The translations under genes were made by a program, and so were the position numbers. The notes beneath the pieces were generated by a model. The model saw only the letters and a list, made by a program, of their open reading frames with translations, did not search any database and was not told the DNA's origin. 64,000 bases of DNA, taken from JAJDYQ01 sp963662865 (GTDB lineage: Bacteria > Pseudomonadota > Gammaproteobacteria > JAJDYQ01). Positions 9,960 through 18,714 of the stretch are shown piece after piece. Positions within the stretch are counted from its first letter, which is position 1; every line of letters starts with the position of its first letter. The stretch covers positions 1-64,000 of the forward strand of contig OY759969.1 of the NCBI GenBank assembly GCA_963662865.1, in the 5' to 3' direction.

Positions 9960-10733
9960 ATGTCACAGCCGGGCTTCAAGCAGATACAGCGCGATTTTGC
10001 CGCGCATATCCGCGATCCTGAGAACGCCCCCGGACCCGAAGGAATAGAAGATCGCCGCATGGCGATTTACCGCAATTTATTCTATAACAATGTGGAAAGC
10101 TTTATGGCAAGCGGCTTTCCGGTCCTGCGTTCACTCTATGATAATGATGCCTGGCATTTGTTGATAAGAGATTACTTCTCACGCCATAACGCCAAAACCC
10201 CGCATTTTCCGGAAATGGCCGAAGAATTTATCCATTATTTGCAGAATGAATTGACTCCGGGCGACGATGATCCCGCCTTTATCCTTGAATTGGCTCATTA
10301 CGAATGGATGGAAACCGCATTACTGCTATCCAAAGATCGTATGGCCGACATCCCATATAACAGCCAGGGGGATTTAATGCACGATCCCATCGTTACCTCC
10401 CCTCTGGCGCGGCTGCTTTCCTACGAATGGCCGGTGCATGCGATCAGTCGCGACTACCGGCCAACCGAAAAGCCGGCCCAGCCAACCCGGATTATTATTT
10501 ATCGTGATAAACACGACGACATTGGTTTTATACAGGTAAATCCCGTAACTGCGCGATTGTTTCAATTACTGGATGATAAAGAACGGCGTTTGAGTGGTGC
10601 ACAGGCCCTGGAGCAGGTCGCCCGAGAGCTGGATCACCCACAGCCGGAGATTATCATCTCAGGCGGAATGGATACGTTAAGGCAATTACGAGCAAAAGAC
10701 ATTGTACTGGCAGCCTGTCCGCCGATAAGATGA
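9960..10733 (+). CDS. hvfC: HvfC-type RiPP partner protein (DUF2063)
   Basis: 257 residues with the N-terminal DUF2063 helical domain (about 1-100: QRDFAAHIRDP, YRNLFYNNVESFMASGFPV, HFPEMAEEFI) and a C-terminal alpha/beta domain (about 130-257). In MNIO pathways this protein binds the precursor leader and presents it to the DUF692 enzyme. It starts two bases after the hvfB stop, so the two are very likely co-translated. The older annotation as a putative DNA-binding protein does not suit this context. Confidence 0.88.
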   Translation: MSQPGFKQIQRDFAAHIRDPENAPGPEGIEDRRMAIYRNLFYNNVESFMASGFPVLRSLYDNDAWHLLIRDYFSRHNAKTPHFPEMAEEFIHYLQNELTPGDDDPAFILELAHYEWMETALLLSKDRMADIPYNSQGDLMHDPIVTSPLARLLSYEWPVHAISRDYRPTEKPAQPTRIIIYRDKHDDIGFIQVNPVTARLFQLLDDKERRLSGAQALEQVARELDHPQPEIIISGGMDTLRQLRAKDIVLAACPPIR

Positions 10734-10870
10734 TATAAAAACCTGAAAGGTTTATATATTAGGTTCTATAATAGACTAAGGATGCGGCGCGTCACCCCGA
10801 TTGACTATTGCCGCCACAATACCGCAACAGTTACGCATAAGCCGATAATGGTAATACCGAGGAGTGAATA

Positions 10871-12505
10871 GTGAAGGGATCAGAACTGTTTGTCCGCTGT
10901 CTTGAGAATGAAAATGTCGAATACATCTTTGGCATTCCCGGCGAGGAAAACATCGCCGTGATGGATGTTCTGCTCGATAGCCCGATCAATTTTATTACAA
11001 CGCGCCATGAACAGGGTGCCGCCTTTATGGCCGATGTGCAGGGTCGTCTGACGGGCAGGGCGGGAGTTTGTCTGGCCACGTTAGGCCCAGGTGCGACCAA
11101 CCTCATTACCGGCTTTGCCGATGCAAATATGGATCGTGCGCCGATTTTAGGCATCGCAGGCCAGGGCGCAACGACACGATTACACAAGGAAAGCCACCAG
11201 ATACTGGATCTCGTCAACCTGTTTAAGCCCATATCAAAATACTCAACCCAGGTGCGTGAACCGGAAATCATTCCTGAAATTGTCCGTAAAGCCTTCAAGG
11301 TAGCACAGGCGGAAAAGCCGGGCGGTAGCTTTATAGATTTTCCTGAGAATATAGCGGGCATGTCAATCGAGGGAAAAGAGCCACTCAAAGTACAAAGCGC
11401 AGCGTCTCCCATGCCACCGGCAGACAAGCTGCAACAGGCCGCCGATCTTATTTCTGCCGCACGTTTTCCTTTGGTCATGGTCGGTAACGGCGTTGTGCGG
11501 GGTAAGGCCAATGAAGCCCTGGTCAAATTTTCTGAGAAACTTAACCTGCCCGTGGCCACAACATTCATGTCCAAGGGATCGATTCCCTTCTCACATGATC
11601 ACTGCCTTGGAGCGGTAGGTCTGGCAGCCAGCGATTATGTTTCCTGCGGTTTTGATAGAGCCGACGTTGTGATCTGCGTGGGTTACGACATCGTCGAATA
11701 CCACCCGCATTTATGGAACAGAAACAAACAGGCCCGGATTATCCACATTGATTTTTCAGCCGCCGAAGTTGATGAATACTACATTGTTGAATGTGGAGTT
11801 ATCGGTGACATTGCCCAGGCGCTGGGCGCTATCAGCGAGCTGGCCACGCCGTGTGATGCGTTTCCGGCGACGACCCTGCGTCAGACCATTCTCGATGAAA
11901 CCGAAGAACATGCCAATGACACCGGCTTCCCCGTCAAACCCCAGAAAATAATGTGGGACCTGCGGCAATTACTGCAACCGGAAGACATCGTCATTAGCGA
12001 CGTTGGCGCACACAAGATGTGGATGGCGCGCATGTATCAGGGGGAATATCCGAATGCCTGTATTATTTCAAACGGCTTTGCGTCGATGGGGATAGCCGTT
12101 CCCGGTGCCATTGCGGCCAAACTCCATTACCCTGAACGTACCGTGGTCGCAGTAACCGGCGATGCGGGTTTTATGATGAACTCTCAGGAAATCGAGACCG
12201 CGCTTCGTATCGGTACGGCATTGATCATCCTTATCTGGACCGATTCAAAATATGGCCTGATTCGCTGGCACCAGATGAAAGCCTTCGGCAGGCCCAGCCA
12301 TATAGACTTCCACAATCCGGACTTTGTAAAGTATGCAGAAAGCTTCGGTGCCCGGGGCTATCGTGTGGAATCTGCACAGGATTTATTACCGACATTGCAA
12401 CGTGCGAGAGACGACAGAACCGTCGCTATTATTGATTGCGCCGTTGATTACGAAGAAAACATGAAACTAACGGAAAAACTTGGCGGGCTGATTTGTCCAA
12501 TTTAA
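10871..12505 (+). CDS. ThDP-dependent enzyme, acetolactate synthase large-subunit type
   Basis: 544 residues; GTG start six bases after GAGGAG. It has the three domains of the acetolactate synthase family: an N-terminal PYR domain with the catalytic Glu (TTRHEQGAAFMAD), a central transhydrogenase-like domain (about 190-330) and a C-terminal PP domain with the ThDP/Mg motif GDAGFMMN. No ilvN-like regulatory subunit is adjacent, so it may be a catabolic (AlsS-like) or other pyruvate/aldehyde-using ThDP enzyme rather than the branched-chain biosynthetic one. An aldehyde dehydrogenase follows after about 36 bases, suggesting that the two act in sequence. The exact substrate cannot be read from the sequence. 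Confidence 0.8.
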   Translation: MKGSELFVRCLENENVEYIFGIPGEENIAVMDVLLDSPINFITTRHEQGAAFMADVQGRLTGRAGVCLATLGPGATNLITGFADANMDRAPILGIAGQGATTRLHKESHQILDLVNLFKPISKYSTQVREPEIIPEIVRKAFKVAQAEKPGGSFIDFPENIAGMSIEGKEPLKVQSAASPMPPADKLQQAADLISAARFPLVMVGNGVVRGKANEALVKFSEKLNLPVATTFMSKGSIPFSHDHCLGAVGLAASDYVSCGFDRADVVICVGYDIVEYHPHLWNRNKQARIIHIDFSAAEVDEYYIVECGVIGDIAQALGAISELATPCDAFPATTLRQTILDETEEHANDTGFPVKPQKIMWDLRQLLQPEDIVISDVGAHKMWMARMYQGEYPNACIISNGFASMGIAVPGAIAAKLHYPERTVVAVTGDAGFMMNSQEIETALRIGTALIILIWTDSKYGLIRWHQMKAFGRPSHIDFHNPDFVKYAESFGARGYRVESAQDLLPTLQRARDDRTVAIIDCAVDYEENMKLTEKLGGLICPI

Positions 12506-12541
12506 CGGCGGCAATGATTGAATAACACACCAGGGACCGAT

Positions 12542-13978
12542 ATGGCAGAAGATTATCCACTAATGATTACAGGATGCGAAGCGCAACAGCAGCTGACCGT
12601 TACCTCGCCTTTCGACGGTTCCCGGATTGGTTCGGCGGGCATAGCGAGCGGCGCAGACGTGCAAACCGCACTGTCCGTCGCCTTTGAGCTTTACCGTGAT
12701 CGTAGCCAGTGGCTGAGTGGAACCGAGCGTATTCAGATACTGAACAAAGCGGCTGAAATCATGCGGGACAGATTTGAATACCTTGCCATTGAAGCGGCCC
12801 GGGAAGGAGGTAAGCCCCTGGTTGATTCACGTGCTGAAGTTGCGCGGGCCATTGATGGCGTCAAAAATTGCGCCGAATTACTGCGCAATGAATCGGGACG
12901 TGAAATCCCAATGGACATCACCCCCGCATCAGCGGGACGGCTGGCGTTCACACATCGCGAACCTGTTGGCGTTGTCGTAGCCGTCAGCGCATTTAACCAC
13001 CCGCTGAACCTGATCGTACACCAGATAGGACCGGCGGTCGCCGCCGGCTGTCCCGTGATTGTCAAACCGGCCGAAGACACGCCACTATCATGTATGCGGC
13101 TAATCTCGATACTCAGAGAAGCGGGCCTGCCCGATGAATGGTGTCAGTCCTGTGTTGTTGATGACCTCAATGTTGCAGAGCAGCTGGTGACCGATGAGCG
13201 CGTCGGATTTTTCAGCTTTATAGGCAGCGCCGGAGTAGGCTGGATGCTGCATTCCAAACTGGCCCCGGGCGTGCGTTGCGCACTCGAACACGGAGGCGCT
13301 GCACCGGTAATTTTAGCGGCAGATGCAGACCTGGATGAAAACCTGCCGATGATAGCCAAAGCCGGCTTTTATCATGCCGGGCAGGTCTGTGTATCGGTCC
13401 AACGCGTTTATGCCCCGTCACCGCTGGCCGAACAGATTGCGCAACATCTGGCGAAACTCGGTGATGCCATGCTGGTTGGTGACCCGGTGCTTGAAGACAC
13501 GGATATTGGGCCGCTCATTCGCCCCCGCGAAGTCACCAGAGTACATGAATGGGTTGAGCAGGCCGTGAACGAAGGTGCCCAACTGCTAAGCGGCGGCAAG
13601 CCGGTTTCCGATACCTGCTACCCGGCAACAGTATTGCTCAATCCGCCCGACAGCACAAAAATTAGCTGTAATGAAGTATTTGGCCCCATTATCTGCGTCT
13701 ATGCATATGATGATATTGATGAAGCGATTCAACGAGCGAACAGCCTGCCGTATTCCTTCCAGGCATCCATCTATACGCGGGACATGGACACAGCCCTGCA
13801 TGCCTATAAAAATCTGGATGCCTCGGCCGTTATGATAAACGAACATACAGCATTTCGAGTTGACTGGATGCCATTTGCCGGCCTGAAACAATCGGGTTAT
13901 GGAGTAGGTGGCATAAGACATACCTATGAAGATATGACGACAGAAAAAATGATGATAATACGATCCAAAGCGATATAA
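12542..13978 (+). CDS. NAD(P)-dependent aldehyde dehydrogenase family protein
   Basis: I chose the ATG at 12542 because AGGGA lies seven bases before it; a TTG at 12518 in the same frame is the alternative. About 478 residues, normal for the ALDH superfamily. Visible motifs are NHPLNLIVHQIGPAVAAGCP with KPAEDTPLS (cofactor site), FIGSAGVG, LEHGGAAPV (general-base Glu), the nucleophile Cys in AGQVCVSVQRV, and EVFGPIICV. It lies between the ThDP enzyme and the glutamate-synthase-like gene with short gaps, so it is probably in one transcript with them. Substrate unknown. Confidence 0.85.
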   Translation: MAEDYPLMITGCEAQQQLTVTSPFDGSRIGSAGIASGADVQTALSVAFELYRDRSQWLSGTERIQILNKAAEIMRDRFEYLAIEAAREGGKPLVDSRAEVARAIDGVKNCAELLRNESGREIPMDITPASAGRLAFTHREPVGVVVAVSAFNHPLNLIVHQIGPAVAAGCPVIVKPAEDTPLSCMRLISILREAGLPDEWCQSCVVDDLNVAEQLVTDERVGFFSFIGSAGVGWMLHSKLAPGVRCALEHGGAAPVILAADADLDENLPMIAKAGFYHAGQVCVSVQRVYAPSPLAEQIAQHLAKLGDAMLVGDPVLEDTDIGPLIRPREVTRVHEWVEQAVNEGAQLLSGGKPVSDTCYPATVLLNPPDSTKISCNEVFGPIICVYAYDDIDEAIQRANSLPYSFQASIYTRDMDTALHAYKNLDASAVMINEHTAFRVDWMPFAGLKQSGYGVGGIRHTYEDMTTEKMMIIRSKAI

Positions 13979-13999
13979 AAAGGTAACGGGAGCCTGAAC

Positions 14000-15517
14000 A
14001 TGGTAGAAACATTACAAAATAACTTTATATATGCAACCTTGGAAGTTCTCGCTATAAGCTTTATCTTTGCGATAGGCATCCTGGTTGCTCTGGTCATCGT
14101 CACCTACATTATTGACATAACGCAAACCCAGCACGCCATCCGGCGCAACTATCCGGTGATAGGGCACTTCCGCTATCTATTCGAACATGTCGGCGAATTT
14201 TTCCGACAGTACTTCTTTGCCATGGACCGGGAAGAACTGCCATTTAACCGGGCGCAGCGCTCATGGGCGTACCGTGCGGCGAAGAACCTGAATAACACCG
14301 TAGCGTTTGGTTCCACCCGTGACTTAAAATCGCCAGGCACAGTTCTGTTTGTGAACTGCCCGTTTCCCACTCTGGGAAAAGATGCCGTTGACCCATCGCC
14401 GGTTGCCTTGGGGCCATACTGTAAAAAGCCTTGGACGACCAGCGCCTTGTTCGGCATTTCAGGCATGAGCTATGGAGCCATATCCGAACCGGCGGTACTG
14501 GCCTTGTCAAAAGGTGCTCGCAAGGCCGGCATATGGATGAACACAGGAGAAGGCGGCCTATCGCCCTATCACCTTGCCGGTGGTGCCGACATCATCTTTC
14601 AGATCGGCACGGCAAAGAATGGAGTGCGTGATGTACAAGGCAACCTTAATGACGACAAACTAAGCGAAGTCGCCGCACATGAACAGGTCAGAATGTTTGA
14701 AATCAAGCTTTCCCAGGGGGCAAAGCCAGGCAAAGGCGGGATTCTGCCGGGCGCCAAAGTGACCGAAGAAATCGCCGCAATACGAGGTATCAAAGTCGGA
14801 GAAGACGCCATCAGCCCGAACCGCCATCCGGACATCAACTCAAATGCCGAACTGCTGGACATGATAGACCACATTCGCCGGATTACAGGCAAACCGGTCG
14901 GATTCAAGGCAGTGATGGGCGCCTACGGATGGCTCGATGAATTATTCGACGAAGTCAACAAGCGAGGTAAACAAAGCGCCCCCGACTTTATTACCGTGGA
15001 CAGCGCGGACGGTGGCACCGGCGCGGCACCTATGCCATTAATCGACGATATGGGATTACCCCTGCGCGAAGGATTGCCGTTATTAGTAAACAGACTGATT
15101 GAACACAAACTGCGTGACCGGGTAAAAGTATTCGCCTCCGGTAAACTGGTAACACCCGCCGACGTAGCCTGGGCGTTGTGCCTCGGGGCCGACTTCTGCG
15201 TAAGCGCCAGAGGTTTCATGTTCGCCCTGGGCTGCATTCAGGCCCTGCAATGTAATAAAAACACCTGCCCGACCGGCATCACAACGCACAACAAAAAAAT
15301 GCAGGGCGGCCTGGTAGTGACCGAAAAAGCACAGCGAGTCGCCAGCTATGCGCGCAACATGGTCTATGAAGTTGGCATGATCGGTCACTCCTGCGGAGTT
15401 AAAGAACCGCGGGAACTCAGGCGTTACCACGCCCGAATTGTCGGCCAGAACAGCCTGTCCATCCCCCTGAACGAACTCCACCCGTTACCGGAAACAACCG
15501 ACGCTGATGGAACATGA
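14000..15517 (+). CDS. Membrane-anchored FMN-binding glutamate-synthase-family protein
   Basis: 505 residues. An N-terminal membrane segment (about 12-35, VLAISFIFAIGILVALVIV) precedes a domain matching the FMN/central TIM-barrel part of glutamate synthase large subunits (GISGMSYGAIS, NTGEGGLSPYH, FQIGTAKNGVR, KPGKGGILPGAKV, DSADGGTGAAP). A Cys-rich stretch near the end (CIQALQCNKNTCPTGI) matches the Fe-S loop of GltB. The amidotransferase domain of GltB is missing, so it cannot be a complete glutamate synthase. The family occurs widely as a stand-alone oxidoreductase of unclear substrate. It begins 21 bases after the ALDH stop. Confidence 0.85.
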   Translation: MVETLQNNFIYATLEVLAISFIFAIGILVALVIVTYIIDITQTQHAIRRNYPVIGHFRYLFEHVGEFFRQYFFAMDREELPFNRAQRSWAYRAAKNLNNTVAFGSTRDLKSPGTVLFVNCPFPTLGKDAVDPSPVALGPYCKKPWTTSALFGISGMSYGAISEPAVLALSKGARKAGIWMNTGEGGLSPYHLAGGADIIFQIGTAKNGVRDVQGNLNDDKLSEVAAHEQVRMFEIKLSQGAKPGKGGILPGAKVTEEIAAIRGIKVGEDAISPNRHPDINSNAELLDMIDHIRRITGKPVGFKAVMGAYGWLDELFDEVNKRGKQSAPDFITVDSADGGTGAAPMPLIDDMGLPLREGLPLLVNRLIEHKLRDRVKVFASGKLVTPADVAWALCLGADFCVSARGFMFALGCIQALQCNKNTCPTGITTHNKKMQGGLVVTEKAQRVASYARNMVYEVGMIGHSCGVKEPRELRRYHARIVGQNSLSIPLNELHPLPETTDADGT

Positions 15518-15788
15518 TAATGCCATCCTGCGAGAGATATGCGGTTTATCAGATAGTACGGAGCCAAAGAAAGTGTTACGGCTGCTTGCGCTTGATAGGG
15601 AAGGTTTGAGGGCTCTCTGAACAAAGTTCCATCCCAGACTCGCCCGAGTATGAAAAACAAAGGGAATTATGTAGCAAAGTCCGGATCCCCCAATGGAATA
15701 GAACCAGAGGAGATGTTGCGACATGACACAAAAAACAGCATAATTAAGACGATGATGAACTGATGAAACTGGAAAAGGCAATCAAATA
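15518..15788. other. Gap with no recognised gene
   Basis: About 270 bases between the glutamate-synthase-like gene and the small gene pair. I see no convincing coding frame, terminator or repeat. Reverse-strand frames cross it but have no family resemblance. Confidence 0.5.
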
Positions 15789-16055
15789 ATGAGTACATAT
15801 GCGATAATTTTGAGTCGTGAACCCAGTCCATATGTGTGGAATAAGATTAAAGAGTCCTGGGAATCATCTCATTACATACTGAGCGATAGAATTGCTTTCA
15901 TCGTATCGAAAGATCCAACAATAACCACTACGAAAATATCCGATATGATTGGTATGGAGAGTAGCCAGAAGATTAACGGGATTGTTCTACAAGTAAGTCA
16001 CTTCAATGGATATGAAGCAGTTGATTTATGGGAATGGTTTGAGAAATTCCAATGA
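15789..16055 (+). CDS. Small hypothetical protein, 88 aa
   Basis: A compact soluble protein that I do not recognise. It has a clean ATG start, mixed alpha/beta composition and an ending rich in aromatics (GYEAVDLWEWFEKF). Its stop overlaps the next start by four bases, so the two small genes are likely translated together. The composition is more AT-rich than the genes on either side, which could mean later acquisition. Confidence 0.6.
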   Translation: MSTYAIILSREPSPYVWNKIKESWESSHYILSDRIAFIVSKDPTITTTKISDMIGMESSQKINGIVLQVSHFNGYEAVDLWEWFEKFQ

Positions 16056-16324
16056 GTTCCGAGGGGACAGTACATGATCTCCGGACTTCCAGACCTTCTG
16101 CACCTGGCGGAAATGGTACAGGTGGAAGCGATGATCGTTTACGGGAAGTTGAAAAGAAACTAGCCGTTATTGAGAGCGAAATCAGGCATCTCGCCACAAA
16201 AGCAGATATAGAAGAGAAATTTGCCAGCCAGAACAAATGGCTGATTGGAGTCCTGATTAAAGTTGTTTTGGGCCTTGGGACAATGTTTTTGGGCCTTGGG
16301 TTAGCCATCCTGCGGTGGGGATAA
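16052..16324 (+). CDS. Small coiled-coil protein with C-terminal membrane segment, 90 aa
   Basis: Residues about 25-55 form a charged coiled coil (LREVEKKLAVIESEIRHLAT). Residues about 65-87 form one hydrophobic segment (IGVLIKVVLGLGTMFLGLGLAIL). The layout resembles small XhlA/DUF1640-like membrane-anchored coiled-coil proteins, but no specific family can be claimed. It overlaps the preceding gene by four bases (ATGA), implying a two-gene unit. Confidence 0.6.
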   Translation: MSSEGTVHDLRTSRPSAPGGNGTGGSDDRLREVEKKLAVIESEIRHLATKADIEEKFASQNKWLIGVLIKVVLGLGTMFLGLGLAILRWG

Positions 16325-16513
16325 GCAGCCGATTCCCGGGCGACTGCACAACATTAATTCAAAAACCTTTGCGGATTTTACACTGCATGATCCCCAAAAA
16401 AAGATGTAAGACCTTAACTGACAATCGATATTTACAATACCCTCGTCCGCAATATATTCCAGGGCACAACAACCATTGACTGAACGTTATCTGGTAACAC
16501 CAGGGAGGAAAAA

Positions 16514-17137
16514 ATGATAGCCCTGCTCAATAAGCTACAGGACTGGCTCGACACCAGTCGCGTAACCGATTTTCTCGCGCCTTTACTGCTGAGATTATAT
16601 CTGGCCCCGGTATTCTGGATTGCCGGCACAAACAAAATAGGCGGCCTGCAAAGCTGGAATGCGGTTCAGGAAGGATTTCAAAATACAGCCGACTGGTTCG
16701 GCAATCCCGATTGGGGACTGGGTTTACCGTTACCGGGCCTGATGGCGCTATTGGCAATCAAGACCGAAATTTTAGGCTCAATCATGCTGTTAATAGGAAT
16801 AGGTGTGCGCTGGGTATCCATACCCTTAATGATTACCATGCTGGTGGCCGCATTTTCCGTCCATTGGCAAAACGGCTGGCAGGCCGTCGCAGATACAATG
16901 AGTCCATGGCCACCGGCAGACATAGAAGAAACAGGCCAGCGGTTACAGGCCGCCCGCTCGATATTGCAGGAACATGGAAACTATGACTGGCTGACAGGTT
17001 CAGGCAGCTTCGTCATATCGAACAACGGCATAGAATGGGCAGCAACTTATTTTATAATGCTACTGGCGCTTTTCTTTATCGGCGCAGGCAAATACATAAG
17101 TGCCGACTACTGGATTGTGCGCAAGTTTCGTCGATAG
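16514..17137 (+). CDS. hvfX: DoxX-family membrane protein, HvfX-like RiPP/copper maturation partner
   Basis: 207 residues with four likely membrane segments (about 22-40, 77-97, 102-120 and 178-198) and the DoxX start LLRLYLAPVFWIAGTNKI. The insertion between helices 3 and 4 carries WPP and acidic residues. GGAGG precedes the ATG by seven bases. DoxX proteins with this insertion commonly accompany EGKCG precursors and MNIO enzymes (HvfX), and the matching hvfABC genes lie 5.8 kb upstream on the same strand. A general DoxX role in redox homeostasis is the alternative. The link to the Hvf pathway is inferred from family type and proximity. Confidence 0.7.
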   Translation: MIALLNKLQDWLDTSRVTDFLAPLLLRLYLAPVFWIAGTNKIGGLQSWNAVQEGFQNTADWFGNPDWGLGLPLPGLMALLAIKTEILGSIMLLIGIGVRWVSIPLMITMLVAAFSVHWQNGWQAVADTMSPWPPADIEETGQRLQAARSILQEHGNYDWLTGSGSFVISNNGIEWAATYFIMLLALFFIGAGKYISADYWIVRKFRR

Positions 17138-17150
17138 GCAGCTTGCGCAC

Positions 17151-18398
17151 ATGGCCATACAGCACATCATCCTTTTATTTATGGGCATGCTGCTACTGGC
17201 CATCATCATTGAACCGCTGGCGGAAAAGGCCCGCTTACCGTTTACAGCGGCGTTACTACTGATCGGTTTTACCGTATCAGAAATGCTGGTAATGTTCTCA
17301 ATCGACACCGGCATACGCTGGGACAACTTTCACGGCCTGATCTTCTTTGGTTTCTTACCCATACTGATTTTTGAAGCGGCATTCAACCTTAACCTGCGCT
17401 CACTCATAAAAAACATAATCCCCGTTTTATTCCTGGCAATACCCCTGATGTTACTGTCAACGGTACTCATAGCCGCACTGCTATACTACGGCATTGGCCA
17501 TCCCGTCGGCTTTCCATGGGTAGCAGCCCTGCTGAGTGGAGCCTTACTGTCGGCAACAGACCCGGCAGCAGTACTGGCCCTGTTCAAAAAAGCGGGCGTA
17601 CCGGAACGGTTATCCATACTGATAGATGGCGAGAGCCTGTTTAATGATGCAACCGCGATAGTATTATTCACCTTACTGATCGCCATCGCGACACATGGCG
17701 AAAATACGACCGGTACCTCTGATGTCGTATACAGCTTTCTAAAAACATTTTTCGGCGGCATATTAGTTGGCGGTCTACTAGGCGGCTCGGTTTTTCTCCT
17801 GCTGCCGTTAATAGAAAACGTAATCACACGCAGCGTAGTCAGCCTCATATCGGCGTACATATCCTTCGTCCTTGCAGAAGGACTATTACATGTCTCCGGC
17901 GTGATGTCGGTACTGATTGTCGGACTGCTGCTGGGACATGCCAGTCGCAACATCCTGGAAAAAAAGCAACATGGTTTCATGCACGAACTATGGGAATATA
18001 AAGCCTATATAGCGAATGCCATGCTGTTCCTGATTTCAGGCATTACCATTCAGCTCGTCATGTTCACAGACCAATGGCTTGCCATACTCATGGGTATTGC
18101 CGCGTCAATGGCCGCCAGACTGGTCAACATCATGGGCATCATACCGCTGTTAAACCATTTACCGGGCGTGGTCCCGATTGATCTGAAATACAGAACAGTG
18201 ATGTACTGGGGCAATATCCGCGGCGCGGTAACCCTGGCCCTGGCCCTGTCGCTACCGATAGACCTGCCTTACTGGTGGACAGTTCAATCAATCGCCTATG
18301 GTGTCGTCATATTCACCATATTCATCCAGGCGACCACCATGCCGCTGCTGCTTAATGGCCTCAGACTAAGAAAACCCCTGGAAACAGCCAAACAATAG
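17151..18398 (+). CDS. Cation:proton antiporter of the CPA1/NhaP type
   Basis: About 415 residues, almost entirely hydrophobic helices. CPA1 landmarks are present: GFLPILIFEAAF, the unwound-helix ATDPAAV motif, FNDATAIV with its preceding GESL, and WGNIRGAVTLALALS. These are the residues that carry Na+ or K+ in exchange for protons. The start at 17151 (MAIQHIILLFMG) is 13 bases after the DoxX stop. A GTG at 17100 would add 17 residues that overlap that gene and look non-membrane. The close spacing suggests co-transcription with the DoxX gene. Confidence 0.85.
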   Translation: MAIQHIILLFMGMLLLAIIIEPLAEKARLPFTAALLLIGFTVSEMLVMFSIDTGIRWDNFHGLIFFGFLPILIFEAAFNLNLRSLIKNIIPVLFLAIPLMLLSTVLIAALLYYGIGHPVGFPWVAALLSGALLSATDPAAVLALFKKAGVPERLSILIDGESLFNDATAIVLFTLLIAIATHGENTTGTSDVVYSFLKTFFGGILVGGLLGGSVFLLLPLIENVITRSVVSLISAYISFVLAEGLLHVSGVMSVLIVGLLLGHASRNILEKKQHGFMHELWEYKAYIANAMLFLISGITIQLVMFTDQWLAILMGIAASMAARLVNIMGIIPLLNHLPGVVPIDLKYRTVMYWGNIRGAVTLALALSLPIDLPYWWTVQSIAYGVVIFTIFIQATTMPLLLNGLRLRKPLETAKQ

Positions 18399-18714
18399 GG
18401 ACTTATATACTTGCCTGACCAAATTTAGTGCAGCCCATTATTAACCACAAAGTCTAATATGTGATGAACGCATACACGGCGTAGCAGTGCGGCATAAGTG
18501 ATGGTAAAATCCCCGGCTGAGTTTTGGGGGCGTATCCGCGATGCAAAAGACAAGCCGTAGAGAGCGAAACGACAATGGATTCCGGACAGTTCGCTATGGA
18601 ATCCGGTTCCTGTTGCCCAATGTGCCCTTACTGCCTGTAGCTGGGCGGGAGTGGCCTCGTTTTTGTCGGGATGCCTGATATCCGCACCGTGCTGTTCGTA
18701 CTGGGGAATGCAGG
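18399..18714. other. 316-base gap, possible decayed sequence
   Basis: No intact gene is recognised. A long reverse-strand frame crosses it and continues into the next gene. The part inside the gap (for example ATPAQLQAVRAHWATGTG) reads somewhat like protein but has no start of its own and no family I know. Composition changes here from the upstream genes to the GC-rich glycosyltransferase block, so this may be the edge of an inserted segment. Confidence 0.3.

Noticed and set aside
10739..10753. AAACCT/AGGTTT hairpin after hvfC as a terminator
   Set aside because: The stem is six A/T-heavy pairs with a three-base loop and no T run, too weak to call. A TATAAT at 10767 nearby has no good -35 at the right distance.
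10871..12505. Calling the ThDP enzyme IlvB/IlvI of branched-chain biosynthesis
   Set aside because: No small regulatory subunit or ilvC lies beside it, and the neighbours are an aldehyde dehydrogenase and a flavoprotein, so a biosynthetic gene symbol would overstate the evidence.
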